NCBI GenBank assembly: GCA_028282325.1
Contig: JANQID010000034.1
Span: 1 to 64,000, forward strand
Reading direction: 5' to 3'
Length of the DNA stretch: 64,000 bases
Source: Chloroflexaceae bacterium
GTDB lineage: Bacteria > Chloroflexota > Chloroflexia > Chloroflexales > Chloroflexaceae
The notes under the pieces were generated by a model that saw only the letters and a list, made by a program, of their open reading frames with translations, was not told the DNA's origin and did no database searches. Of the stretch, positions 45,561 to 54,896 are shown piece after piece. Positions within the stretch are counted from its first letter, which is position 1; each line of letters starts with the position of its first letter. Position numbers and translations under genes: made by a program.

Positions 45561-46475
45561 TTATTGTTCGCGAGGCCGGTCGGTATTGGATGGCATGTCT
45601 GGATTAACCGACGGGCAACGCACCACGGTGCTGCGCGTGTCTGTATGCAGTTCATATTGTATGCCGTCGGATTCCAATACGAAACGATATCCCTCGATTA
45701 GGACTTGAATGTACTCAACCCCCGGTTGCGGACATCCCAGACTGCCATCGTTCCATATGACGGAATCGCTGAGTACCAGGCTGATCGTATTTTCAGCCAC
45801 GCCCAGATCGCTTGCCAGGTGTGCGATGGCCCGATCTAGCATCTGGCGCATATCAGCGGACAGCGGCGTATCGGGCGATTGGGTGGGCAGCAATGTTTGC
45901 TCCTCCTGTACAGGCGGCGTCGCGACGGGTGTTGTGTTGTCCGGTCCTGTCGGGCTTTCCAGGGTTATGCTGGTGGTTTCAGGCGCCTGTTCCCCATACG
46001 CGATCGGCGACAAAATCGTCGGTTTTCCCTCGCGGCAAAAGATCAGCGGATGCGCCGACTCAGAGGTGTGGATGGGATATGTCTTGTCGCCGTCGCTGAA
46101 TACGAGCAAATAGCCGGGCACGATCGCCTGTGTATAGCCCATCGACGGATCGGGGCAGCCAAGCGATCCGTCTGACCATTGCTGCGGTTGGACGCTCGCC
46201 AGCGATAGGGTGTCGGCGTCCACTTTCAGATAAGCGGCCAACGCTTCACGAGTGACGCGTTCAACATTCACGACGCTAGCTCCTTCTGGTGACGAGGCAG
46301 GCGTCGTTGTTGATAATATGACGGGACTAGGCACAATTGTCGGCGAGGATGACTCGTCAGCTATTGCGTCAACCGATTGCGTCGGTGTGATAGACGCCTG
46401 CTCAACGGCAGGAGCAGCCTGGCCGCAACCAGCGAGAAGTACTGCAAGGGTGGAGATCACGATGAGTTTACGCAT
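45561..46475 (-). CDS. secreted lipoprotein with two copies of a Cys-containing domain
   Basis: 304 residues. Lipobox LLAGC at 14-18, Thr/Pro/Ser spacer (about 20-65). Two copies of one domain follow, about 75-150 and 205-295. Both carry W-(S/N)-DGSLGCP-x-P near the middle, then (Y)-(T/I)-Q, GY, Y-(P/E)-(I/L)-HT and a closing Cys. No family recognised. The paired Cys in each copy could form a disulfide outside the cell. Convergent with nothing; divergent from the inositol-phosphatase gene. Confidence 0.75.
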   Translation of the reverse strand: MRKLIVISTLAVLLAGCGQAAPAVEQASITPTQSVDAIADESSSPTIVPSPVILSTTTPASSPEGASVVNVERVTREALAAYLKVDADTLSLASVQPQQWSDGSLGCPDPSMGYTQAIVPGYLLVFSDGDKTYPIHTSESAHPLIFCREGKPTILSPIAYGEQAPETTSITLESPTGPDNTTPVATPPVQEEQTLLPTQSPDTPLSADMRQMLDRAIAHLASDLGVAENTISLVLSDSVIWNDGSLGCPQPGVEYIQVLIEGYRFVLESDGIQYELHTDTRSTVVRCPSVNPDMPSNTDRPREQ

Positions 46476-46547
46476 CTCAGACTCCCTGGTAGAATAGAAT
46501 ACGGTTCACTATATTGGCAACGAATCCCAGAGGCGGGAAGTTCCCTT

Positions 46548-47309
46548 ATGCTTGATTTTGCCATCGATACGGCTTATCGCGCCGGCGTTATTCTGCGCGC
46601 CGGTTTGGAGCGTGAACGCCAGATTGATTCTAAAGGCCAATCCGATTTCGTAACTGATGTAGATCGGGCGAGCGAAGATATGATCGTCAGCGCGATCCGA
46701 TCGCGTTATCCGAGTCACCGCATTCTGGCCGAGGAGAGCGGGCAGGTTGCCGATGTTGGTGATTATACCTGGTTGATCGATCCGCTTGACGGTACGACAA
46801 ACTATATGCATCGCTTTCCCTGGTTTGCCGTTTCCATTGGCCTTCTGCATAAACACGAGTTGGTTCTAGGCGTCGTCTACGATCCGTCGCGCGATCAGTT
46901 GTTTGCCGCCGAACGCGGATCGGGAGCGCGATGCAATGGCCGTCGCATAAGTGTTTCGTCAACAACATCGCTCGGCGCGGCGTTGTTGACTACGGGCTTT
47001 TCATATGATCGCTTTACACGTCCCGACAACAATCTGGATCATTTCGCCCGTATTTTGCTGATGGCCCAGGATGTGCGCCGACCTGGCTCGGCGGCGCTCG
47101 ATTTGTGCGGGATTGCCGCCGGGCAGATCGATGGACATTGGGAGCTTCGCCTGAGTCCGTGGGATACAGCGGCGGGCGTTGCAATTCTCATAGAGGCCGG
47201 TGGACAGGCGAGTGATATGCAAGGGCAGCCTTGGACGCCCTGGAGTCCGCATATTGTCGCCACCAATGGCTGCTTTCATAACGAACTCATCACTGCTCTG
47301 AACCAATGA
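46548..47309 (+). CDS. inositol monophosphatase family protein
   Basis: 253 residues. Metal motifs are complete: LAEESG (Glu 62-63), WLIDPLDGTTN (Asp 78, 81) and a C-terminal SPWDTAAGVAILIEAGG. Dephosphorylates inositol phosphates, PAP or sugar bisphosphates; the exact substrate is not decidable. The start is ATG 46548, where homology begins; the frame opens earlier through the divergent promoter. Confidence 0.92.
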   Translation: MLDFAIDTAYRAGVILRAGLERERQIDSKGQSDFVTDVDRASEDMIVSAIRSRYPSHRILAEESGQVADVGDYTWLIDPLDGTTNYMHRFPWFAVSIGLLHKHELVLGVVYDPSRDQLFAAERGSGARCNGRRISVSSTTSLGAALLTTGFSYDRFTRPDNNLDHFARILLMAQDVRRPGSAALDLCGIAAGQIDGHWELRLSPWDTAAGVAILIEAGGQASDMQGQPWTPWSPHIVATNGCFHNELITALNQ

Positions 47310-47343
47310 GTCGGAATGGCGCCGCCTGTCGGATCGAGTATCG

Positions 47344-48399
47344 ATGACCTATTACATACGAGATACGCTGCCGGAAGGTTCGGTTCTTGGTCAGCGACGA
47401 CCAACAATTAACGAGTTTTTCCTTTCATCCTATACGCTGAGCATTTACGCTGGCTGTGAGTTTGGATGTCCATATTGCGATGGCTGGGCCTACGGTTCAC
47501 GCCCGCTAAATGAGGTTGTTCGCGTTCCATTTGATTTGCCGCAGCGTCTCGATCAGGAACTGGCGACGATAGATCGCCGAGATTTGATCGGCGTCACTGC
47601 TTTGAGCGATCCGTACCAACCCGCCGAGCAACAGTATCGCATCACGCGGCAAGTTCTCCAACTCTTCGCCGATGTCGGTCAGCCATGCCTGATCCTTACG
47701 AAGAGCGCCAATGTACTGGATGATCTGCCGTTGCTCAGGCGGATCAATGAGCGCGCTCTGGCGATTGTAATGACCACCCTGGTCACGATGGATCCGCGTC
47801 TCTCCGCGTTGCTGGAAAACAAATCGCCATTGCCTGGAGTACGATTGGAGATGCTGGCGGCGTTCAAACGGGCTGGCATTCCGGTTGGCGTGGCCATTTT
47901 GCCAATCTTACCGTATATCAATGATACCGATGTCGCATTGAATCACTTGCTGCGTGCCTGTGCTGAAGTCGGCGTTGATTTTGTTGTCTGGGATTACCTG
48001 CACATTCCCAACAGTCGCCATCGAATGCGCATCTCGGAACTGACGCCTCGCATCAATAGCTATCCGGCGAGCTATTATCGTGACATCTACGCTGAACGTC
48101 CATTCGTAAGCACGCTATACCGCACCGAGTGCGATGCCAGGATCATCACCCGCTGCGATGATCTGGGTTTAGAGATGCATGTGCCGCATAGCATTTTTGC
48201 CGGTCGATTGCGGCCCTCGAATGAAGCTGCGCTTGTGCTGAAGCATGCTGCGCGTCGCGACATCTTACAGGGGCGGATCAATGTTGCGCGTCAGCATAGC
48301 GAATTGGCCGATCTTATCTATCGCGGCCAGGCGACGCAGGAACAGCTCCGCGCCAGTTCGCTGTGGGACGACCTCTGGGCGATTTTAGAGACCAAATGA
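47344..48399 (+). CDS. radical SAM protein, spore-photoproduct-lyase/Rv2578c-like
   Basis: 351 residues. Fe-S motif C-x-x-x-C-x-x-C at Cys 38, 42 and 45 (GCEFGCPYC). The following ALSDPYQPAEQQYRITRQVL and LILTKSANVLDDLPLL are typical of the SPL/Rv2578c group. Likely a redox or DNA-damage-related enzyme with unknown substrate. It lies 34 bp after the inositol-phosphatase gene, in the same direction. Confidence 0.88.
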   Translation: MTYYIRDTLPEGSVLGQRRPTINEFFLSSYTLSIYAGCEFGCPYCDGWAYGSRPLNEVVRVPFDLPQRLDQELATIDRRDLIGVTALSDPYQPAEQQYRITRQVLQLFADVGQPCLILTKSANVLDDLPLLRRINERALAIVMTTLVTMDPRLSALLENKSPLPGVRLEMLAAFKRAGIPVGVAILPILPYINDTDVALNHLLRACAEVGVDFVVWDYLHIPNSRHRMRISELTPRINSYPASYYRDIYAERPFVSTLYRTECDARIITRCDDLGLEMHVPHSIFAGRLRPSNEAALVLKHAARRDILQGRINVARQHSELADLIYRGQATQEQLRASSLWDDLWAILETK

Positions 48400-48420
48400 G
48401 GTGTCCGGCGGGTCGCTACC

Positions 48421-49122
48421 CTATCGTGATGATGGCTTGGCGAGTGGGTGAGTAGGCGGTTTGTTGGTCTCAGCTTGTGCTCGCAAGCGGGCGAAGAGTT
48501 GCTTGAGCAATTCGGCGATACGGGTCTGGTATTCGGGGGTAAGAAGGGTCTCTGTTGACATAATCAAGGCGTCTTCGCCATTATCCGTATAGTAGCGGCG
48601 ACGCTTGCCGACAACCTGAAAGCCATATTTGGAGTAGAGATTCTGAGCCACGATATTCGAGACGCGCACCTCCAGCGTCAAAATGCGCGCCTGGAGATCG
48701 AAGCTGTGGTCGATGAGGTTGTTGAGCAGCAACTCGCCGAGACTCCGCTCACGATATTCGGGTGCGACGGCAATTGTGGTGATATGCGCTTCATCAACCA
48801 TAAGCCACAACCCGCCATAGCCGACGATCGGATGCTTCGCCGATTCTGCGGATCCATTTCCATCTGGTTGTGATGGTGGTCGCGAAAAGCTGGACAACAG
48901 CGTGCTGAAGATCCCGGCTCGATTCAGCGCTCCACATGCGTCAACGTGACGCGGCGGCGGCGGAGTAGGGCTGACGCGAGCGACAATATAGCGACAGACT
49001 GAAGGATTGCGTAACTCGCGGCGATAGGTATGGGTTGACCAGGGTGTGGAGAAGCTTCTGTGCTCGATGGCCTGAACGTGCGGTATGTCGTCCTCAGTCA
49101 TCGGCTCAATGAAATAATACAC
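48421..49122 (-). CDS. rimI: ribosomal protein S18-alanine N-acetyltransferase-like (RimI)
   Basis: 233 residues. GNAT fold with IEPMTEDDIPHVQAIEHRSFSTPWS at the N-terminus and VAPEYRERSLGELLLNNL for acetyl-CoA. The end LEVRVSNIVAQNLYSKYGF and GEDALIM fits RimI. A 48-residue low-complexity insert (about 50-97, Pro/Ser-rich) breaks the second strand and is not normal for RimI. The C-terminal 35 residues are also extra. Confidence 0.85.
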   Translation of the reverse strand: MYYFIEPMTEDDIPHVQAIEHRSFSTPWSTHTYRRELRNPSVCRYIVARVSPTPPPPRHVDACGALNRAGIFSTLLSSFSRPPSQPDGNGSAESAKHPIVGYGGLWLMVDEAHITTIAVAPEYRERSLGELLLNNLIDHSFDLQARILTLEVRVSNIVAQNLYSKYGFQVVGKRRRYYTDNGEDALIMSTETLLTPEYQTRIAELLKQLFARLRAQAETNKPPTHPLAKPSSR

Positions 49123-49164
49123 GTGAGATCCCTCCCTGCTCGGAAGAGAATGTATAACACAGAA

Positions 49165-49200
49165 CCGAGAACCAGATATCGAAATGCGTCTGGATCTCGG
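49165..49200 (-). terminator. hairpin after the lipoprotein gene
   Basis: Arms CCGAGA + CCAGA (49165-49176) pair with TCTGG + TCTCGG (49189-49200) with one mismatch, 12-base loop. Lies 54 bp after the stop codon at 49254. Confidence 0.5.
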
Positions 49201-49253
49201 CTCTGTGGTTGAATACCGTTGAGTTGTGAAATAGCCGCCTCGCTGACCGGGTG

Positions 49254-50084
49254 TTACTGTTCAGGTAAAGCAGTTGCCGACTCGACCAGCAATATGCTTC
49301 GGTAAGCGCCGTCTTTTCCGAATCCGCCGCCAGTCTGAAATGCGCCGGTTACCTCGACAAGGCCCCATACATAGCTATTATTTGGCCCCAAATTGAGTTG
49401 GCCTGACTGGTCGGGAGGAAAACCCTCTATCCAGATGGTATCGCCGATAGGTTGCGGGCTGGAGGCATCCTCTTCGGTCTGTACGCCTTCGGCGAGAACA
49501 TAGATGACGGAATTCCAGAAGTAATAACCCTGGGTGGTAATAGTTTGACCGTTGTACTGATCAGGGTTGGCTTGAAGATCGAAGAACGATGTTTTGCCAT
49601 CGCCGAGATCGCTTTGCTCAATCCGATGCTCAACGTAGCGTACCTGCTCAATGGGTTCCGCGTTCGATATCTGCAAACGATGGTGATATGCGCCATTGGG
49701 GCCATACTCGCCGCCAGTCTCAAACTGACCGGTCACGCGTACAAAGCCGTATACTGCATCGCCAGGGCGATGTAACCCTTCAGTCACCTCAGCCGGGAAG
49801 CCGTCAACCCAGATAGCCTCGCCGAGAGGCTGGGCGTCAAGCCCGCTATCAAGCGTACTGACCCCAAGTGCGAGAACCGATATGGACGGATCGCCAGGAC
49901 GCCAGACATACGCCCCATCGACTGTTATCTCTTTACCCGCATACTCTTGGGCTTGCTGAACAACATCCTGAACATAGAGCGCATCACCGTCCACGCCATT
50001 TTGTAAGCTACACGTACTCAGCACTATCAGGCTGAATAACAACAGAAGAGCGAGCAACATGGCTCGCTTCGGGGTACGGATCAT
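49254..50084 (-). CDS. lipoprotein with two tandem OB-like repeats
   Basis: 276 residues from ATG 50084. A 27-residue signal with STC in a lipobox-like position (about 23-25). Two repeats of about 115 residues: the first reads YVQDVVQQAQEYAGKEITVDGAY, then WVDGFPAE, YGFVRVTGQFETGGEYG; the second reads FDLQANPDQYNGQTITTQGYY, WIEGFPPD, WGLVEVTGAFQTGGGFG. The pattern resembles extracytoplasmic OB-fold/DUF-type domains. Function unknown. Confidence 0.7.
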   Translation of the reverse strand: MIRTPKRAMLLALLLLFSLIVLSTCSLQNGVDGDALYVQDVVQQAQEYAGKEITVDGAYVWRPGDPSISVLALGVSTLDSGLDAQPLGEAIWVDGFPAEVTEGLHRPGDAVYGFVRVTGQFETGGEYGPNGAYHHRLQISNAEPIEQVRYVEHRIEQSDLGDGKTSFFDLQANPDQYNGQTITTQGYYFWNSVIYVLAEGVQTEEDASSPQPIGDTIWIEGFPPDQSGQLNLGPNNSYVWGLVEVTGAFQTGGGFGKDGAYRSILLVESATALPEQ

Positions 50085-50337
50085 ATGTGATCTGAACCTC
50101 CAGGTCGGTGAATCTATGAAATCTTGGCGATTATACCAGAACGGGTAGAAGGTTGCAACCAATATCCTTGACATTGCCTCTTTTGACCAGTATTATTAGC
50201 ATACCATGAGGTTATAAAATTTTTATAGTACTTGCCCTGTATTGCAAGGCGGCATCTATACACATGTGACCGCATGTATCACGTTCTGGTGCGCGCTCTT
50301 GCTCAAGGCACCTTAACAATTGCATAGGAGGATCCAC

Positions 50338-51870
50338 GTGTTAGATGTTCTCTGGATCGTGCTAGGCGCGGTAATTGGCCTGGCCGCCGGGACAGTGTTG
50401 GGCATACAATGGGCCAGGAATGGCGCCAAATCGTTTACCCAGCAAATGGAAACCCAGTCGCGCCTATTATTAGAAGAGGCACGATCACAACAGAAAGAGA
50501 TTCTGCTTCAGGCAAAGGACGATGCGTTGCGGCTGCGCCAAGAGGCTGAAGCAGAGATTAAAGAATCTCGCCAGAACCTTCAGAAGCAGGAAGAACGCCT
50601 GCAACGGAAGGAAGAAAATCTGGATCGAAAGCTCGATGGGTTTGAACGACGCGAGCGGCAAATTCAGCATCGCGAGCGTAACATCGAGCAGCTTCACCAG
50701 GAGGCTGAACATTTGAAGCAAGAGCAAGGATCCGAGCTCGAACGTATCTCGGCCTTAAACCGTGAGGAAGCCCGTGCAATCATCCTGGAACAGGTTGAGA
50801 ATGAGGCTCGTGATGATGCGGCGCGGCGCATTCGCGAAATTGAACAGTCAACGCGCGAGGACTCAGAAAAACTTGCGCGTAAGATTATTGGCCTGGCTAT
50901 TCAGCGGTGTGCGCCTGAATATGTTGCTGAAGTGACCGTCACTACGGTAAACTTGCCTGGTGAAGAATTAAAAGGCCGCATTATTGGCCGTGAAGGTCGC
51001 AATATTCGCGCCTTTGAGCAAATTACTGGCGTAGATATCATTGTTGATGACACGCCGGAGGCAGTTACCCTCTCGAGTCATGACCCCGTTCGTCGTGAAA
51101 TCGCCCGTGTCGCTCTTACCAAGTTGCTTAAGGATGGTCGCATACATCCCTCGCGCATTGAAGAGGTTGTCCAGAAAACGCGCGTCGAAGTCGAGCAAAT
51201 TATGCGCGAAGAGGGAGAGCGAGTCGCGTACGAGGCGAATGTTCAAGGTCTTCATCCCGACCTGATTAAATTGTTGGGTCGCTTGAAATATCGAACCAGC
51301 TATGGGCAAAATGTTCTCTATCATTCGCTAGAGTGCTCATTGCTGGCCGCCCATATGGCAGCAGAATTAGGCGCTAACGTGAATGTCGCCAAGACCGCGG
51401 CGCTCTTGCATGATATCGGCAAAGCAGTTGATCACGAAGTGCAAGGACCTCATGCGCTTATCGGCGCTGATATCGCTCGTAGATTGGGACGTTCCGCTGT
51501 GATCGTCCATGCGATAGCAGCCCATCATAATGATGAAGAGCCGCAAACGATTGAGGCCTTTCTTGTGCAGGCCGCCGATGCAATCTCCGGAGCTCGACCG
51601 GGCGCGCGTCGCGAGACGCTTGATCTTTATATCAAACGGCTAGAAGCGCTGGAAATGGTTGCAGCGTCGTTTGGCGGCGTACAACGAGCCTTCGCGGTCC
51701 AGGCTGGTCGTGAAGTGCGTGTGATGGTTCAACCAGATACGCTGGATGATCTTGCCAGCATTCATCTCGCTCGCAACGTTGCGAAGAAAATCGAGGAGAC
51801 ATTGCAATATCCAGGTCAGATACGGGTTACTGTGATCCGCGAGACTAGAGCAGTAGATTTTGCACGCTAG
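50338..51870 (+). CDS. rny: ribonuclease Y
   Basis: 510 residues from GTG 50338, which follows GGAGG (50326-50330). N-terminal membrane helix (2-25), coiled coil (about 30-190), KH domain (about 200-265: [21 protein letters not shown]) and HD domain (about 330-420: [14 protein letters not shown]). Membrane-bound endonuclease that starts mRNA decay. Followed by spoVS. Confidence 0.95.
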   Translation: MLDVLWIVLGAVIGLAAGTVLGIQWARNGAKSFTQQMETQSRLLLEEARSQQKEILLQAKDDALRLRQEAEAEIKESRQNLQKQEERLQRKEENLDRKLDGFERRERQIQHRERNIEQLHQEAEHLKQEQGSELERISALNREEARAIILEQVENEARDDAARRIREIEQSTREDSEKLARKIIGLAIQRCAPEYVAEVTVTTVNLPGEELKGRIIGREGRNIRAFEQITGVDIIVDDTPEAVTLSSHDPVRREIARVALTKLLKDGRIHPSRIEEVVQKTRVEVEQIMREEGERVAYEANVQGLHPDLIKLLGRLKYRTSYGQNVLYHSLECSLLAAHMAAELGANVNVAKTAALLHDIGKAVDHEVQGPHALIGADIARRLGRSAVIVHAIAAHHNDEEPQTIEAFLVQAADAISGARPGARRETLDLYIKRLEALEMVAASFGGVQRAFAVQAGREVRVMVQPDTLDDLASIHLARNVAKKIEETLQYPGQIRVTVIRETRAVDFAR

Positions 51871-52016
51871 TGCTCTGTGCCTGTTTGCATTCGTTCCAAT
51901 GCAGGTAGGACCCTCTGTCATAATACGGAGAGGAGGGTTAGGTGATAATGACTGATGCGCCATCTGATCACAACGCTGCATCAACTACACATCCCATCAA
52001 CTCGGAGGAAGAACGC

Positions 52017-52364
52017 ATGAATAACGTCCAGTTGCTCCAGGTGGCTCGCGCCGTGGGCGCCAGCACAGAACAGGCTACGAGAATTCAAAGCACGGCTGAG
52101 GTGCTGAAAGTATCGACTCGCTCGCGACCGAGCGCTGTTGCCGGCGCTATTGCCGGCGTTATTCGTGAAAGCGGCGTCGCGGAGGTGCAGTCCATCGGCG
52201 CTGGCGCCACGAACCAGGCCATTAAAGCTGTTGCGATCGCTCGTAGTTATCTCAATGAAGAGAATATTGATATCGTGTGCGTTCCTTCGTTTATCGATGT
52301 CTCGATCGAAGAGGAAGAGCGCACTGCTATTCGTCTAGTTATCGAACGACGCCCGGAGCGATGA
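52017..52364 (+). CDS. spoVS: stage V sporulation protein S family protein
   Basis: 115 residues from ATG 52017, chosen for GGAGG (52004-52008) upstream; an earlier start at 51942/51948 with GAGGAGG is also possible. The C-terminal 86 residues (from AEVLKVSTRSRPSAVAGAIAGV to EEERTAIRLVIERR) are the SpoVS/Alba-like domain. The first 29 residues are extra. The organism need not sporulate; SpoVS is widespread. Likely nucleic-acid binding, co-expressed with rny. Confidence 0.9.
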   Translation: MNNVQLLQVARAVGASTEQATRIQSTAEVLKVSTRSRPSAVAGAIAGVIRESGVAEVQSIGAGATNQAIKAVAIARSYLNEENIDIVCVPSFIDVSIEEEERTAIRLVIERRPER

Positions 52365-52454
52365 TGAGGAGAGCAGCGGGAGTGATACTAATGCTATCGC
52401 TATCGCATCCGGGCTGCTCGCCTCTATCTGCGATTCACGTTTTCGTGTTCAGGC

Positions 52455-52486
52455 GCTCTCACTCCGTTTCGGAGTGGGAGCTTTTT
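52455..52486 (+). terminator. intrinsic terminator after spoVS
   Basis: 12-bp stem 52455-52466 with 52470-52481 (one G-T), TTT loop, followed by TTTTTC. Ends the rny-spoVS transcript just before the DUF294 gene. Confidence 0.88.
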
Positions 52487-52517
52487 CTTGCATTGCTCTA
52501 GATGTCAATTTAATCAT

Positions 52518-54374
52518 ATGATTATGGAAAAGATCGCTCGTTTTCTCCACTCTCATCCACCATTCGATCAATTGCCATGGGAAATAGTGCAGCGCGTCGC
52601 TCAGACGATTCGAAGCAAGACGTTTGCAGCGGGCCAGGATATCCTGACAGTTAATGGTGATCCTGCTCAATTTCTCTATATTGTTGCAACAGGGCGTGTC
52701 GATCTTTTGCGCGAGACGGAAACCGATGCGCTAATTTATGACACTCTTGGCGAAGGCGAGGCGTTTGGATATCCATCATTGATTCGCCAGTCTTCGCCAA
52801 TGGTGACAGTACGCGCCCAGCAAGAGACGTTAACCTATCTGTTGCCTGCGGAAGAGTTTCATCGATTGCGTCATAATTGGCCGTCGTTCGCGCAGTTTTT
52901 CTCGGTCTCAGCGATTGAACGCCTGAATTACGCCCTCGGCAGCGTTCAATCTGAAGCTGCGCCGACGCTGTTTCAGACCCATCTGCGCGATCTTGCGCAT
53001 CGTTCGCTCGTTACGATAGATCCTGACGCTACTGTACGTGAAGCGGCGCAGATGATGAATGTCCATAATGTCTCATGCCTGATCGTGCAGTCCGATCCCG
53101 TCGGCATTATCACCGACCGTGATCTACGCAATCGGGTGCTGGCTGTCGGACTGAGCGATATGACACCCGTGCGTGAGGTTATGACCCCTTCCGCTCTGAT
53201 GTTGCCGGCTGATAGCCTCGTCTTTGAAGGGTTGATCTTTCTCTTCGAGCATAGCTTTCATCATTTGCCAATTACTGAGGAAGATGAGGTCGTTGGGCTG
53301 GTAACGCATACCGACATTTTGCGTCAACAGAGTCGCAGCCCGTTATTTTTACCCTACCAGCTTCAGCGCGCGCGAACAATCGATGATCTGCACGCTTATA
53401 CCGAGCAGGTTATGCTTACTGTGGGCGCCCTGCTCGACTCAGGGGCGCGCGTCCATGATATCGGGCGTGTGGTTGCCGTGGCGCACGATGCGTTGTTGAT
53501 TCGCCTGCTTAAAAACGCTGAGGCCGATCTGGGACCGCTGCCTTGTCCTTATGCCTGGCTGGTTATGGGCAGCGAAGGGCGGTATGAGCAAACGTTGCGT
53601 ACGGATCAGGATAATGCGCTTGTGTATGCCGATAACGCTCCCTCAGAAGCTGAAACGTATTTTGCCCGGTTTGCCGATCAGGTTGTTGAGCAACTGGTTA
53701 TTTGTGGGTTTCCACGTTGCCCCGGCGATATTATGGCTACGAATCCGCAATGGCGGCAGCCGATCAGCGTTTGGAAGGACTACTTCAGTACGTGGATTAA
53801 TCGGCCTGATGAAGAGGCTTTGCTGCGTGTCGGCATCTTCTTCGACTTCCGGCGCGTCTATGGTGAATTAGACGCCGAAAAGTGGTTGCGTCCGGTCATT
53901 AAGCAAGCCCGCCATCAGCGCATTTTCCTGGCGCGCATGGCGCGAGCGGCGTTGCGCCAGCGGGCGCCGTTTGGCTTCTTTCATCAGATTCAGCTTGAAC
54001 GCCAGGGCGAACGGCGCGATCTCATCGATCTGAAACAGCGTGGAACGGCGCTGATAGTTGACCTGGCACGCTTGTTTGCGCTTGAAGCCGGTTGTGCGTC
54101 GACAAATACACAGGCTCGATTGCGGCTTGCGGCGCCTCACAGCAGTTTGAGTCAGGCTGGAAGCGAGGAGTTGATCGCGGCGTATGAGTTAATCAACTTG
54201 CTGCGATTGCGCCACCAGTATCGCCAGATTCGTCATCATGATCAACCGACGAACTATGTCGCCTTGTCGGAGCTCAGCGGTCTTGAACGTCGTGATCTGA
54301 AGGAGTCGCTCTTAGCGATTGAGCGGGCTCAACGTGGCGCGGAGAATACTTTTCATACAAGCCATATCGGGTGA
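52518..54374 (+). CDS. DUF294 nucleotidyltransferase-like regulator with cNMP and CBS domains
   Basis: 618 residues. Domains in order: cyclic-nucleotide-binding-like (about 1-120), a CBS pair (about 155-280), a DUF294 nucleotidyltransferase-like domain with GSEGRYEQTLRTDQDNAL at about 350-367, and a C-terminal helical substrate-binding domain (to about 600). Same architecture as GlnD-related regulators found next to acetate permeases. The cNMP and CBS parts suggest control by a nucleotide ligand. Start is taken as ATG 52518; ATG 52524 is equally possible as no ribosome site is clear. Confidence 0.85.
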   Translation: MIMEKIARFLHSHPPFDQLPWEIVQRVAQTIRSKTFAAGQDILTVNGDPAQFLYIVATGRVDLLRETETDALIYDTLGEGEAFGYPSLIRQSSPMVTVRAQQETLTYLLPAEEFHRLRHNWPSFAQFFSVSAIERLNYALGSVQSEAAPTLFQTHLRDLAHRSLVTIDPDATVREAAQMMNVHNVSCLIVQSDPVGIITDRDLRNRVLAVGLSDMTPVREVMTPSALMLPADSLVFEGLIFLFEHSFHHLPITEEDEVVGLVTHTDILRQQSRSPLFLPYQLQRARTIDDLHAYTEQVMLTVGALLDSGARVHDIGRVVAVAHDALLIRLLKNAEADLGPLPCPYAWLVMGSEGRYEQTLRTDQDNALVYADNAPSEAETYFARFADQVVEQLVICGFPRCPGDIMATNPQWRQPISVWKDYFSTWINRPDEEALLRVGIFFDFRRVYGELDAEKWLRPVIKQARHQRIFLARMARAALRQRAPFGFFHQIQLERQGERRDLIDLKQRGTALIVDLARLFALEAGCASTNTQARLRLAAPHSSLSQAGSEELIAAYELINLLRLRHQYRQIRHHDQPTNYVALSELSGLERRDLKESLLAIERAQRGAENTFHTSHIG

Positions 54375-54463
54375 GGCGCAAGCGGCGTAGCCAGCAGGCG
54401 CTTTCCGCGGTTTTGCCGGGCGTATATGCTGCGCGAAGTTGAGAATTGTGGTACAATCGAACA

Positions 54464-54643
54464 AGAATTATTCCAGTCGTATATGAAAAGCATTGCGATT
54501 GTCTGGGGCAGGCGGCAGAGCCTATATATATCGGGTACAACCAGACTTCGTTGATCCTCTGGCGCGCCACCTATCGACCTAACTGACTCTCTGGAAATGC
54601 TATAGCGGCCGACCCATACGCTGACAATGCGAGTCGGCTTTTT
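54464..54643 (+). ncRNA. structured leader RNA ending in an intrinsic terminator
   Basis: An extended -10 (TGGTACAAT, 54449-54457) would start a transcript near 54464. Its RNA can fold with a closing helix AGCATT/AATGCT (54489-54494 with 54596-54601) enclosing two arms: GTCTGG/CCAGAC (54501-54506 with 54541-54546) and GTTGAT/ATCGAC (54550-54555 with 54573-54578). A terminator follows: GCCGAC (54608-54613) with GTCGGC (54633-54638), inner CGC/GCG, then TTTTT. This is aptamer-plus-terminator geometry, 26 bases before the next gene. I recognise no known riboswitch class. Confidence 0.5.
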
Positions 54644-54669
54644 CGCACATATCCAGGTAAGGAATGCCG

Positions 54670-54867
54670 ATGCGTACATCAAATACCAAGAAGCAACGTT
54701 TGATTGCGCTGTTTTTCCTTGGCTGTCTGTTCTTCAACTATCCATTGCTGTCGTTGTTCAATGCGCCGCATGCTATTCTAGGCATTCCACTGCTCTATGT
54801 ATATGTCTTTTTTGTATGGATTTGCTTGATAGGATTGACGATAATTATCGTCGAGAGATCTGGTTAG
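54670..54867 (+). CDS. small membrane protein, possible symporter partner
   Basis: 65 residues from ATG 54670, 7 bases after AAGGA; ATG 54664 lies too close to it. Two hydrophobic helices (about 11-30 and 36-58), basic N-terminus. In size and place, just before a sodium/solute symporter-type protein, it matches small DUF485/DUF4212/DUF3311-like partners of such transporters. Family not assigned with certainty. Confidence 0.7.
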   Translation: MRTSNTKKQRLIALFFLGCLFFNYPLLSLFNAPHAILGIPLLYVYVFFVWICLIGLTIIIVERSG

Positions 54868-54896
54868 TCACCGTGGCCGAAGCGTGAGGGCGCGGA

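Noticed and set aside
54464-54643. 6S RNA, SRP RNA or a known riboswitch
   Set aside because: Size and terminator suggested these, but conserved cores (SRP GGAA loop region, ZTP, TPP, cobalamin, fluoride) are not present.
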